From Bacillota bacterium (GTDB lineage: Bacteria > Bacillota > Limnochordia > Darwinibacteriales > Darwinibacteriaceae): a stretch of 42,652 bases of DNA. Of this stretch, positions 7,780-16,270 are shown in pieces. The position numbers and the translations under genes are program-made. Position 1 is the first letter of the stretch, and every line of letters starts with the position of its first letter. Location of the stretch: positions 1 to 42,652 of the forward strand of contig JAAYMI010000148.1 of assembly GCA_012521465.1 (NCBI GenBank), in the 5' to 3' direction. Below the pieces are notes generated by a model. That model worked only from the letters and a program-made list of their open reading frames with translations. It had not been told where the DNA came from and did no database searches.

Positions 7780-9045
7780 ATGAAGCGCACAGTATTGGCA
7801 TTCTTGCTGGTTTTGCTCGTTTCCGCACTTGCATATGCAGAGCCGGTCACAATTGAATACTGGACAGGTTGGGGCGGCGAAGAACTCGAGGACATCCAAA
7901 AGTACGTGATCGATGAGTTCATGAAAGAGAACCCAGATATTATCGTGCAAACGTCCACTATTTTTGGTTCCTATGACAAGTTGCTCACGGCGATTGCCGC
8001 TGGTACACCGCCTGATGTGGTTTCCGCTGTTTGGGAAACACAGATCCCTGGCTTGGCTGAACGGGGAGCCCTCATGAACTTGGATGAGTTTGCAGCCAAG
8101 TCTGAGCTGTATGATCCCGATGACTTCTATCCTGCAAACTACCGGCAGTCCCTGTATAAAGGCAGTCTGTACGGGATTCCTGCTACAACCAACACGTCCT
8201 TTATCGTATACAACAAAGATCTGTTCCGGGAAGTCGGGCTTGATCCGGAGAATCCTCCCCGCACCCTTGATGAACTGGTCCATGCCGCAGACCTTCTCAC
8301 CAAGAGAGATGAGAACGGCAAGATCGTAAGACTCGGCTATGACGCTGCTGGGTCCGGCCTGTGGGTCTGGGGACATGTGTTTGGCGGCAAGTTCTTTGAC
8401 GAAGAGAACGACGTATTCACCATCAACTCGCCAGAGAACATCAAGGCACTTACCTGGATGGTAGACTATGTCAACCGCTACGGCGGCATGCAGGTTGTGC
8501 AGGAGTTCATCTCTGGACTGGGCAACTACTGGAGCCCGCAGAACCCGCTGTTTGCTGGGCAAGTGGCCATGGCTGGTTTCGGCGAGTGGATCGTCCAGTT
8601 TAACGAGCGCTACGGCCCAATCGACTACGGGATTATGGCCTTCCCGGCACCTGAAGGCGGCGTCCAGAACTTCACAACTGTAGGCGGCAGCATGTTCTGC
8701 ATTCCTACTGGTGCTAAACATCCTGAAGCCGCATGGCGCTTCATCGAGTACATCACTGGACCTAAGGGCGTTGAGCAGATGGCGAGAACACTGACCAACA
8801 TGCCTCCTCGCCGTTCGGTTGCTGAGAAGCTCGTCCATGACCTGCCAGTAATCAACTTCGGTCTGCATGCTCTGGAGAGTCCAAAGGCAGCTTCTGGCGG
8901 CCCACTCACACCAATCGACCAATTCTTCCTCGACACCCTCGGCCAATATGTTGACCAAGCGCTGTACGGCCAGCTGTCACCTGAGGAAGCCCTCAATCAA
9001 GCTCAGCAGATGGTGCAGTTTGAGTACGAAATGGCGGCTTTCTAG
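7780..9045 (+). CDS. Sugar ABC transporter substrate-binding protein (family 1)
   Basis: A 421-residue extracytoplasmic solute-binding protein. A classic signal peptide (residues 1-20, ending AYA before EPVTIEYW) has a signal-peptidase-I-type cleavage site and no lipobox cysteine. The mature part has the family-1 (MalE-like) pattern, with EYWTGWGGEE at the start and PDVVSAVW and YGIPATTNTSFIVYNKDLF further in. It delivers a sugar or oligosaccharide to the two permeases that follow. TAAGGAG lies upstream of ATG 7780. A strong intercistronic hairpin follows the stop codon and may keep this gene's mRNA more abundant than the permeases'. Confidence 0.93.
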   Translation: MKRTVLAFLLVLLVSALAYAEPVTIEYWTGWGGEELEDIQKYVIDEFMKENPDIIVQTSTIFGSYDKLLTAIAAGTPPDVVSAVWETQIPGLAERGALMNLDEFAAKSELYDPDDFYPANYRQSLYKGSLYGIPATTNTSFIVYNKDLFREVGLDPENPPRTLDELVHAADLLTKRDENGKIVRLGYDAAGSGLWVWGHVFGGKFFDEENDVFTINSPENIKALTWMVDYVNRYGGMQVVQEFISGLGNYWSPQNPLFAGQVAMAGFGEWIVQFNERYGPIDYGIMAFPAPEGGVQNFTTVGGSMFCIPTGAKHPEAAWRFIEYITGPKGVEQMARTLTNMPPRRSVAEKLVHDLPVINFGLHALESPKAASGGPLTPIDQFFLDTLGQYVDQALYGQLSPEEALNQAQQMVQFEYEMAAF

Positions 9046-9063
9046 AATTGACTCAGCAGTTCG

Positions 9064-9090
9064 GGAGAAGGGGTCAGACTCCCCTTCTCC
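9064..9090 (+). other. Intercistronic stem-loop between binding protein and permease
   Basis: A perfect 10-bp stem GGAGAAGGGG / CCCCTTCTCC (9064-9073, 9081-9090) with a 7-nt loop. No long T-run follows (TCCTTTAGG). It probably protects the upstream transcript end or terminates partially, giving more binding protein than permease. Confidence 0.7.
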
Positions 9091-9111
9091 TCCTTTAGGG
9101 GAGGGATGCTT

Positions 9112-10014
9112 ATGCGCCGCTCGCTGAGGAAGTTGGCGATGGGGCTGTTTTTTGTGGGACCGTGGGTCATCGGGTTCTTGGGGTTTACCCTTTACCCGAT
9201 GGTGATGTCCGCTTACTACAGCTTGACGAATTACAATCTCGTAAACCCACCAAAGTACATTGGTTGGAACAACTATATCCGCCTGCTGCAGATGGATCCG
9301 CAGTTTAAGACGGCAATCGGCAACACCATGTACATGGTGTTATTTGGCCTGCCGATATGGCTTTTCGTCGCGCTTGTCATGGCAGTCTTACTTAACGAAA
9401 AAGGTAAGTTAACCACGTTCTTTCGCACGCTCTTTTACCTGCCGTCAGTAGTTCCTACCGTGGCTGCGTCTGTGCTGTGGATGTGGGTCTTGAATCCCCA
9501 GTATGGAATTGTGAACACGCTCCTCAAATCTCTTGGCTTTAGCGGGCCGGGTTGGTTTACCGACCCAAAATGGAGCAAGCCGGGGCTGATTCTCATGGGA
9601 GCCTGGGCCACAGGGGGAACCATGATCATCTTCTTGGCCGGCCTGCAGAATGTCCCAGAAGCTCTGTATGAATCGGCCGAGCTCGATGGGGCAGGGTGGT
9701 GGAGGAAGCTCGTTCATATTACGCTGCCCATCTTAACGCCCACGATCTTCTTCAATCTCATTATGGGCATGATCTCCACTTTTCAATATTTCACCCAAGC
9801 CTTTGTCATCAGCCGCGGCGCAGGTTCGAACGTTCCGCCTGGAGGTCCGCTGGGCTCAACGCTGTTTTATGCGATTTACCTCTACCAGAATGCATTCTCC
9901 TACCTGCGTATGGGCTATGCTGCGGCAATGGCATGGCTGCTGTTCATCGTCATTCTAGTATCTACCCTGCTCTTATTCCGCAGTTCAGGAAAGTGGGTGC
10001 ATTATGACACTTAA
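9112..10014 (+). CDS. Sugar ABC transporter permease (MalF/UgpA type)
   Basis: A roughly 300-residue inner-membrane permease of the CUT1 family with multiple hydrophobic segments, starting near residue 10 (MGLFFVGPWVIGFLGF). The cytoplasmic EAA loop (ESAELDGAGWWRKLVHITLP), which docks the ATPase, is clear at about residue 195. ATG 9112 is favoured over ATG 9106 because GGGGAGGG abuts 9106 but is well spaced from 9112. It overlaps the next permease by 11 bp. No ATPase gene is present in the operon. Confidence 0.93.
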   Translation: MRRSLRKLAMGLFFVGPWVIGFLGFTLYPMVMSAYYSLTNYNLVNPPKYIGWNNYIRLLQMDPQFKTAIGNTMYMVLFGLPIWLFVALVMAVLLNEKGKLTTFFRTLFYLPSVVPTVAASVLWMWVLNPQYGIVNTLLKSLGFSGPGWFTDPKWSKPGLILMGAWATGGTMIIFLAGLQNVPEALYESAELDGAGWWRKLVHITLPILTPTIFFNLIMGMISTFQYFTQAFVISRGAGSNVPPGGPLGSTLFYAIYLYQNAFSYLRMGYAAAMAWLLFIVILVSTLLLFRSSGKWVHYDT

Positions 10015-10873
10015 TACTCTGAGCTCGAACAGGTGGCGCAGCAAAAGAAGGCAGGAAATCGTTCGGGTAGTGCTCGTGACACTTCTGCGAGTCGCCCTAG
10101 GTTTCATGGTAGCGGTACCCTTTTTCTGGCTGGTCACTACCAGCCTTAAGCCAGAGAACCAGCTGTTCCGGGTGCCAGTGGTGTGGATCCCACAGCCGAT
10201 CATGTGGTCCAACTACGTCCGGGCTGTGCAGTACATTCCGTTTTTCACCTATCTCAAGAACACCTTGACCATCGCGGTTCCGGCCACCGTGTTCACCACC
10301 GTATCTTCGTCTTTTGTGGCGTACGGGTTCTCCCGGATTCAGTGGCCCGGCAGGGATGCTGTGTTCATGGTGCTGATTTCCACGATGATGCTGCCGTATC
10401 AGGTGACCATGGTGCCGCTGTTTGTGGTGTTTAAGAACCTAGGCTGGATTGACACCTACAGGCCGCTGGTGGTTCCGACGTTATTTGGAGGAGCGTTCTA
10501 CATCTTCCTCATCCGGCAGTTTTTGATGTCACTGCCCATGGACCTGCAGGATGCTGCCCGGATTGACGGATGTTCGGAACTGCGGATCTACGCTCAGATC
10601 ATGCTGCCTTTGACAAAACCGGCCTTGGCCACAACCGCGCTTTTGACCTTTATTGGCTACTGGAATGAGTTCTTGATGCCCCTAATTTACATCAATACGA
10701 ACGACAAATTCCCGCTGGCCTTAGGTCTGCAGCAGTTCCAGCGGCAGTACGGCGCCGAGTGGGCGCTGCTCATGGCAGCCTCCACGCTGATGACCATCCC
10801 GATTATCATCTTGTTTTTCGCAACCCAAAAGACCTTTATCCGCGGCATTGCCTTAACAGGAATCAAGGGATAG
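10004..10873 (+). CDS. Sugar ABC transporter permease (MalG/UgpE type)
   Basis: A 289-residue partner permease. The N-terminal half has the MalG-type entry with FFWLVTTSLKP, followed by several membrane spans, and the EAA loop DAARIDGCSELRIYAQIMLP is at about residue 190. Its start lies inside the end of the previous permease gene, giving translational coupling. With the binding protein at 7780 and the permease at 9112 it forms a CUT1 importer that must borrow an ATPase (MsmX/UgpC type) from elsewhere. Confidence 0.93.
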   Translation: MTLNTLSSNRWRSKRRQEIVRVVLVTLLRVALGFMVAVPFFWLVTTSLKPENQLFRVPVVWIPQPIMWSNYVRAVQYIPFFTYLKNTLTIAVPATVFTTVSSSFVAYGFSRIQWPGRDAVFMVLISTMMLPYQVTMVPLFVVFKNLGWIDTYRPLVVPTLFGGAFYIFLIRQFLMSLPMDLQDAARIDGCSELRIYAQIMLPLTKPALATTALLTFIGYWNEFLMPLIYINTNDKFPLALGLQQFQRQYGAEWALLMAASTLMTIPIIILFFATQKTFIRGIALTGIKG

Positions 10874-10896
10874 CTTACAATAGAGGGGAAGCAGAG

Positions 10897-12147
10897 ATGA
10901 ACGCAAAAGATAAGCAGATTATCAGGGAACTCGCTAAACGAGTGGCGGAAGTTGCGGAACTACCAATCATGGCAGAACGGCGGCGGCTGTGGAAAGCCCA
11001 CAACAGTTTGAAATCGGAGCGGCCCATGGTGTACGTGTCGGCGGAAGGCGCTTGGCGGGAGCTTCTGCCCCAGGAAACGCTGCAGTGCACCGATGAAGAG
11101 GCCCGGCGCATTGAGTACAACCTCCGCACGCGGCTGTACATGTATGAAAACTTCAACGACGACCGGGTGATTGAGAGAGTATGGGTGGTGTACAAGTGCA
11201 TCCATCACTCCAGCTGGGGTTTAGAGCCGCGCTTTAGGCCCAGCTCTGTGACGGGAGCGTGGGGCTACGATCCGGTCCTCACAAGTTACGACGACCTAGA
11301 TAAGCTTGTACCGCCTAAAGTGGAACACGATGAGGAGGAGACTTGCCGCCGTGAGGCACTGGCCCATGAGCTATTCGACGGGATTTTGGATGTAGTAACC
11401 CTTGGCGTGAACAACATCGAGTTCCATCTTATGAACCAGTACTGCAAGCTGAGGGGCCTGGATCAGGTGATGCTGGACATGTACGACTGCCCCGATATGG
11501 TCCACGCCACCATGCGCATCCTGCAAGAGGGTCATCAGGCCATCATTGACCAGTACAAAGAGTTGAACCTCCTCAGTCTAAACAACGAGGATTACTACCA
11601 CCTCGCGGGAGATGTTGGCTTTTCGTGCTCTGGAGTGACTTACACAACTGAGCTGCCTCAGGCGGACTGCAATCCAGAAAGGGTGCGCACCATCGACATG
11701 TGGGGCTCGGCCGAGGCTCAAGATATGACTCACATTTCACCCGCGATGTTTAAGGAATTTGTCTTCCCCTACGAGTGCAAGCTCCTAGAGCAGTTCGGCC
11801 TGACGGGATACGGCTGCTGTGAGGATTTGACCCGCAAACTGGAGACAGTCATGACCATCCCCAATTTGCGGCGCATTTCCGTCTCTCCTTGGGCTGATGT
11901 GAAGAAGTGTGCCGAGCAGATTCAAGGGCGGTTCATTCTCTCTTGGAAGCCGCATCCCGGCACAATTGTGGGTGAGTTCGATCCAGACTATGTCCGCCAG
12001 TACATCACTGAGGCCATTCTCGCGGCAAAGGGATGCACGATGGACATTGTCTTGAAGGACACCCACACCTGCAACAACGATCCCCAGCGGTTTACGATCT
12101 TTACCACGATCGCGAAAGAGTTGGCCACGAGCGGTCTGTGGGGTTAG
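10897..12147 (+). CDS. UroD/MetE-like superfamily protein (uncharacterised)
   Basis: A 416-residue protein related to the uroporphyrinogen decarboxylase / cobalamin-independent methionine synthase barrel superfamily. The sequence around GYGCCEDL and the later KDTHTCNNDP occupy the places where related methyltransferases carry zinc ligands (His/Cys then Cys), here giving a Cys-Cys...His-x-Cys pattern. ATG 10897 is used because AGAGGGGA lies 8 bp before it; an in-frame extension to 10759 only overlaps the permease. It is diverged from the UroD-like protein at 5581, so the locus has two different paralogues. The function is unknown; a role in processing the imported compound is inferred from position. 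Confidence 0.78.
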   Translation: MNAKDKQIIRELAKRVAEVAELPIMAERRRLWKAHNSLKSERPMVYVSAEGAWRELLPQETLQCTDEEARRIEYNLRTRLYMYENFNDDRVIERVWVVYKCIHHSSWGLEPRFRPSSVTGAWGYDPVLTSYDDLDKLVPPKVEHDEEETCRREALAHELFDGILDVVTLGVNNIEFHLMNQYCKLRGLDQVMLDMYDCPDMVHATMRILQEGHQAIIDQYKELNLLSLNNEDYYHLAGDVGFSCSGVTYTTELPQADCNPERVRTIDMWGSAEAQDMTHISPAMFKEFVFPYECKLLEQFGLTGYGCCEDLTRKLETVMTIPNLRRISVSPWADVKKCAEQIQGRFILSWKPHPGTIVGEFDPDYVRQYITEAILAAKGCTMDIVLKDTHTCNNDPQRFTIFTTIAKELATSGLWG

Positions 12148-12193
12148 GTGAGTACCGATAACAGGATTACATTTGGAAAGGAAGGCATGTTAG

Positions 12194-13246
12194 ATGAAAG
12201 TAGCGATTATTGGCTGTGGAACGATTGCCAATGCAGCTCACATTCCAGCCTATCTGAAGAACCCGAAAGCAGAGATCAAGTACTTCTGCGACATTATCCC
12301 CGAAAGGGCACAGGCGGCTGTGGCGAAGTACGGCTGCGGGACTGCCATCACTGACTACAGAGAAATCCTAGCAGATGAAGAAGTCACTGCTGTCTCCGTC
12401 TGCACACCCAACAACGTTCACGCGCCCATCACCATCGACTGTCTCCGCGCCGGCAAGCACGTGCTGTGTGAGAAGCCCGCTGCCCGCACTTACGAAGAAG
12501 CACTGGAGATGCAGCGTGCCCAGAACGAAACGGGCAGAGTGCTAAATATCGGTGTTGTCAACCGATTCAACACCGCGGTCAACCTAATTAAGCAGTACAT
12601 TGACAGCGGCAAACTGGGAGAAATCTACCACGTCTACGTCAGCTTCCGCTCACACCGCTCCATTCCTGGGCTGGGTGGCGACTTCACTACCAAGGCTGTG
12701 GCCGGAGGCGGTGCCCTGATAGACTGGGGCGTGCATTTCTTGGATATTGTGATGTACTGCTGCGGCGATCCTCAGCCCCGGACAGTTACAGGCGAGGTTT
12801 TCTGCAAGCTCGGTAAGGACCTCAAAGGATACGCCTACAAAGACATGTGGGCAGGGCCTCCGAAGTACGACGGCACCTACGATGTGGAGGATTCCGTCGC
12901 CGGCATGATCCGCACCGATGGGCCCGTGATCACTGTGCACGGGGCGTGGGCGCAGAATATCGCTGAGAATGAAATGTTTATCGATTTCATGGGCGACAAG
13001 GCCGGCATCCGCCTGCAGTATGGTAAGGACTTCACAGTCTACACAGCAGAACACGGCGCACTGGTGCAGTATAAGCCGGAGTTCAAGATGGAGGACATGT
13101 TCCAGAACGAAATCGATGCCTTCATCGACTGCATCGAGACGGGGAAGAAACTGCCTTCCCACATCGATACTGTGATTATCACGGCCAAGATTATGCAAGC
13201 CATCTACGATTCAGCTGAGCAGCACAAGGAGATTTCTTTCGCGTAG
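12194..13246 (+). CDS. Gfo/Idh/MocA family NAD(P)-dependent oxidoreductase
   Basis: A 350-residue sugar or inositol dehydrogenase-like protein. An N-terminal Rossmann fold with VAIIGCGTIANAAHIPAY (residues 3-20) binds NAD(P). VLCEKPAARTYEEAL follows at about residue 93, with the family's catalytic Lys in EKP. The C-terminal alpha/beta domain (about 130-345) includes GGGALIDWGVHFLD, holding the conserved Asp and His. AGGAAGG lies 8 bp before the ATG. It is the last gene of the LacI locus and is followed by a strong terminator. It probably oxidises the sugar that the isomerase then handles. Confidence 0.94.
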   Translation: MKVAIIGCGTIANAAHIPAYLKNPKAEIKYFCDIIPERAQAAVAKYGCGTAITDYREILADEEVTAVSVCTPNNVHAPITIDCLRAGKHVLCEKPAARTYEEALEMQRAQNETGRVLNIGVVNRFNTAVNLIKQYIDSGKLGEIYHVYVSFRSHRSIPGLGGDFTTKAVAGGGALIDWGVHFLDIVMYCCGDPQPRTVTGEVFCKLGKDLKGYAYKDMWAGPPKYDGTYDVEDSVAGMIRTDGPVITVHGAWAQNIAENEMFIDFMGDKAGIRLQYGKDFTVYTAEHGALVQYKPEFKMEDMFQNEIDAFIDCIETGKKLPSHIDTVIITAKIMQAIYDSAEQHKEISFA

Positions 13247-13262
13247 TTCCCACCAGAAGCAG

Positions 13263-13295
13263 GAAGGGCAGCACTATCGCTGCCCTTCAGTTTTT
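13263..13295 (+). terminator. Rho-independent terminator of the LacI-controlled operon
   Basis: A perfect 10-bp stem GAAGGGCAGC / GCTGCCCTTC with a 6-nt loop is followed by CAG and five T. It lies 16 bp after the oxidoreductase stop. Confidence 0.92.
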
Positions 13296-13302
13296 CATGG
13301 GA

Positions 13303-14082
13303 TCAGTCAAACTCGCAGACAAGCCCATCATAGGCCAGGGTGACTCTCTCGCTCAAACCCCGCCGAACGATCGCCTCCTGCAGCTCAGCTGCACGCAGGG
13401 ATGGGTGAAAGTGAGTGAGATAAGTGTGGCAGGGCTGCAGCGTCTCCAACTCAGCCAGAATATCATCGACTTTGAGATGGGCTGCTTCCGTGATGAGAAC
13501 AGAGTCCTCTGAGATCAAACCGGCGATCTCCTGCAGCCCCTTACCGAGATTTCCTGTGTAGACAAAGCGGCGGTTCTTTGCGGTGATGGCAAACGAATAA
13601 CTCTGATACCGCCACGCTCGTGAAAATGGCTCACCAGCAGCCCTCGCTCTGTAGGGATTTAGGTGTTTATTGAGCTGTGCCTCAAACACCAGATGTTCAT
13701 TTACGGCGTGGGGCTCCGCTGTGATCCCGTGGATATCCACAGGATAGCCCAGCCATTCGATAGGCAGATAGCAAGCATTCAGAAATGTGGTTAGCGGCTC
13801 GATGCCCTCACTCGGGAACAGAATCTGGATGCTTGTTTGCTTTCCAAGGTGCATCGCGGTTTTTAGAACTTGAATTAGGCCAACATGGTGGTCAGCGTGC
13901 ATGTGACTTACGACAACAGACCGGATCTTGCGGTGGTCAAGCCTTGCGCGGGCCAGAAGTGAGCTGGCTGCATCAGCTGGGTCAATGATGTGCAGTTCTC
14001 CGTTTAGTTCCAGGACGATCGTCTGACTGAAGCGATCCTGCACAGGCAAGCCTGATGCAGTTCCGAGAAAGAACACTCTCAT
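13303..14082 (-). CDS. MBL-fold metallo-hydrolase (RNase Z / PhnP-like), second of a pair
   Basis: A 259-residue metallo-beta-lactamase-fold hydrolase. The zinc motif HMHADHH is at about residues 60-66. Later ligands are plausible at YTGNLG (where related enzymes have a Gly-Asp) and LTHFHPS near the C-terminus. The metal-bridging Asp of most relatives (SGD) reads TGN here, a notable change that could leave one metal weakly bound or the enzyme altered. The opening RVFFLGTASGLPVQDR resembles RNase Z-like phosphodiesterases. The start overlaps the stop of the upstream MBL gene by 4 bp, so the two are translationally coupled. The substrate is unknown; a phosphodiester is suggested by the UgpB-like transporter upstream. 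Confidence 0.85.
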   Translation of the reverse strand: MRVFFLGTASGLPVQDRFSQTIVLELNGELHIIDPADAASSLLARARLDHRKIRSVVVSHMHADHHVGLIQVLKTAMHLGKQTSIQILFPSEGIEPLTTFLNACYLPIEWLGYPVDIHGITAEPHAVNEHLVFEAQLNKHLNPYRARAAGEPFSRAWRYQSYSFAITAKNRRFVYTGNLGKGLQEIAGLISEDSVLITEAAHLKVDDILAELETLQPCHTYLTHFHPSLRAAELQEAIVRRGLSERVTLAYDGLVCEFD

Positions 14083-14849
14083 AGCCTGCTAACCCAGAGC
14101 AGCCGCTCGCCTTCGTGGGCGAAACTGGCGTTGTGGAATATGGCCTTCGCCGATGCAAGCGCTTCCCTGCGCCGCGCTTCTGAGGTGTGGATCAGCTTCA
14201 GCAGTCTAACGCCCGCTTCTTTGGCGGTCAGTGCAGCTTCTTTCCCTCCTGAGTGACCTGAGGGATTGTGATCGGGTGCTTGTGCTCCGTAGGACACTTC
14301 ATGGACAAGCACATCCGCTCCACGACTGAGCTTGATCAGGTCCTGGTTGTACGCAGTATCTCCACTAAAGACAGCCGACGCACCTGTGGGATCATCAAAA
14401 CGATAGCACAGGCCAGGGACTGGGTGAATGCTCGCACATGTGCTCACCTTTAGAACGCCAAGATTGAAGGTGTCACCAGGGTGAACCGGATGAACTTCTA
14501 TCTCAGGAACGACATTGGGGTACTGCTCCTCCTTAAGGAATTTGCAGGATAGCTCCACAGTCGCGGCGATTTCCGCGGCGGGTCCCCAAACATGAAGCTT
14601 CTTTTCCTTGCTTTCCTGCGGGGAGCGTCCTTTATAATATAATAAATGGGGAAGCCCTGCGTAGTGATCGTGATGGCAGTGGGTGATGAGAAGGTGCTCA
14701 ACAGACATGGGGTTTAGGCCGAAGCGCTGCATGCCAAAGCTACCCCACCACCCACAATCCAGCATTACATTCTCGTTGATAATACAGCACGCAGTGTCAC
14801 GATTGGCTTCTGGAATTACGGAAGCAGTTCCAATGAATAGAATGTCCAT
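14079..14849 (-). CDS. MBL-fold metallo-hydrolase (RNase Z / PhnP-like), first of a pair
   Basis: A 256-residue metallo-beta-lactamase-fold enzyme. It begins MDILFIGTASVIPEANRDTA, has the zinc motif HCHHDHYAG at about residue 57, and keeps the canonical FSGDTAYN and the late HTSEARR. Unlike its neighbour it retains the full ligand set. ATG 14849 is chosen over a longer in-frame start at 14912 because AAAGGATA stands 6 bp before it and the fold begins there. It follows the UgpB-like gene after an 80-bp gap holding a hairpin, which makes it part of the transporter operon. Confidence 0.88.
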   Translation of the reverse strand: MDILFIGTASVIPEANRDTACCIINENVMLDCGWWGSFGMQRFGLNPMSVEHLLITHCHHDHYAGLPHLLYYKGRSPQESKEKKLHVWGPAAEIAATVELSCKFLKEEQYPNVVPEIEVHPVHPGDTFNLGVLKVSTCASIHPVPGLCYRFDDPTGASAVFSGDTAYNQDLIKLSRGADVLVHEVSYGAQAPDHNPSGHSGGKEAALTAKEAGVRLLKLIHTSEARRREALASAKAIFHNASFAHEGERLLWVSRL

Positions 14850-14873
14850 AGCGTATCCTTTCTGTCTATGTCC

Positions 14874-14897
14874 GGGCCGCCGGGGACTGAGCGGCCC
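14874..14897 (-). other. Intercistronic stem-loop after the UgpB-like gene
   Basis: A 7-bp all-GC stem GGGCCGC / GCGGCCC with a 10-nt loop, between the binding-protein stop and the MBL gene. There is no T-run, so it is more likely an mRNA-stabilising hairpin than a full terminator. Confidence 0.55.
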
Positions 14898-14929
14898 AGA
14901 CTTGGTGGTCATGAGTGTACAGCAAGAGG

Positions 14930-16210
14930 TTATCTAGTGAAACCTCCGCGGCGTGCTTCACGGGTTAACTCTTCAGCAGCCTGCCGTAGTGCCTCTCTTA
15001 CAGGCTGACCTTCCAGCATAATCCGTATGAGGGCTTCTTGGATGATTGCACTGCCTCGAGGAATGTGCATGTAGGTGGCCTGCGGGACTGCATACGGTAG
15101 TTGCTTAACGGCGGTCTCGAAATTCGGGTCTTGCGCGAAGCGCTCTTGCATTACGGGTAGGGCTGCTGAGGATTGACGAAGCGGCATGTAACCGGTCTTC
15201 AGGGACAGCCACGCGGCTTGCTCAGTCGATGTCATGAACTTGAGGAACTTCCATGCCGCTTCCTTTTTCTCACTGCTGATATTCTTCATGATCACGAAGC
15301 TGTTACCGCCGGTGGCGACGGCCCGCTGCGTTCCCATCGGCACAAATCCAACTCCGTATTCAAACCGGTCTTCTACGGCATTTGCCAAGTTGGTCAGCAC
15401 ACCAGTGGACTGGATCACCATAGCTGCTCTTCCCGTGGTGAAATCAATGCCCGCATCTACTTCACCGCTCCGGAGAACAAAGCGCCCGCCGCTGCCGGGT
15501 GCGAAGAACTCGCGGAATCTTTCGATGGCTCCAATAGAGTTCTCATCTGTCGCGAAGTGCCAGTTGTAGTTCTCGTCCGAGATGAGTCCACCGTGGGAGA
15601 GGATCATATACTCGAATGACCAGGTGTCGTTGTTGTGGCTGAAACCGTAGATCGGGTTGCTGCTGTCGCCTTGATCCAGATCGTCCAGGATCTTAATCCA
15701 CTCAGTAAACTCGTCCCAAGTCTCAGGTGCTCTTTGCGGCAGGCCTGCCTGTGCCAAGAGGTCCTTGTTGTAGTACAGCACAGGGGTACTCCGGGCAAAG
15801 GGCAGGGCGTACAAACCGCCGCTTACGTATCCATCGGCCAACAGACCTGGGAAGATGTCATCAAGGTCGTAATCCTCGTCAATGTACTCTTCTAGGTTGA
15901 CCAGCTGGCCGGCAACAGCGAAGGGTACCACGGCTGTAACTTCTAGGTTGACTACATCTGGTACTACACCTGCGGATACAGCTGCGATCAGTTTTTGCTG
16001 TGTGTCAAAGTAGTTTCCTTGGTAGTGGGCGGTAACCTTGATTTCTGACTGGCTGGCGTTGAACATATCCACCAATTCCCGTAGCGCTTCACCGGGAGTT
16101 CCACCAAGGCCATACCACAGTTCCAGCTCAATCTGGGCAGCCAAGCCGTATTGCCCGACTCCCAATACCAATATGACGACCAGAATACCCAATAACCCTT
16201 TCTTCATCAT
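14930..16210 (-). CDS. UgpB-like ABC transporter substrate-binding protein
   Basis: A 426-residue binding protein. The signal peptide (about residues 1-25, ending GLAA before QIELELWY) has no lipobox cysteine. The start of the mature protein, ELWYGLGGTPGEALRELV followed by FNASQSEIKVTAHYQGNY, closely follows the UgpB pattern of glycerol-3-phosphate / glycerophosphodiester binding proteins (W..GG..GE..., FN.SQ...V...Y.G.Y). PDVVNLEV and YYNKDLLAQAG are general family-1 motifs. GGAGGAG precedes the ATG. The ligand is inferred, and general sugar-binding relatives share part of this pattern. Confidence 0.87.
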   Translation of the reverse strand: MMKKGLLGILVVILVLGVGQYGLAAQIELELWYGLGGTPGEALRELVDMFNASQSEIKVTAHYQGNYFDTQQKLIAAVSAGVVPDVVNLEVTAVVPFAVAGQLVNLEEYIDEDYDLDDIFPGLLADGYVSGGLYALPFARSTPVLYYNKDLLAQAGLPQRAPETWDEFTEWIKILDDLDQGDSSNPIYGFSHNNDTWSFEYMILSHGGLISDENYNWHFATDENSIGAIERFREFFAPGSGGRFVLRSGEVDAGIDFTTGRAAMVIQSTGVLTNLANAVEDRFEYGVGFVPMGTQRAVATGGNSFVIMKNISSEKKEAAWKFLKFMTSTEQAAWLSLKTGYMPLRQSSAALPVMQERFAQDPNFETAVKQLPYAVPQATYMHIPRGSAIIQEALIRIMLEGQPVREALRQAAEELTREARRGGFTR

Positions 16211-16270
16211 ACGCTTCTCCTCCTTAATCGAGATGTCTGCCTTCGTGCTTCCCTACGTCAATCCGCTTGC

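Noticed and set aside
7585-8958. A 457-codon open frame on the minus strand across the isomerase end and the binding protein
   Set aside because: It is antisense to two well-supported genes, has no recognisable domain and no good ribosome site. Long antisense frames are common here because of the codon bias of the real genes.
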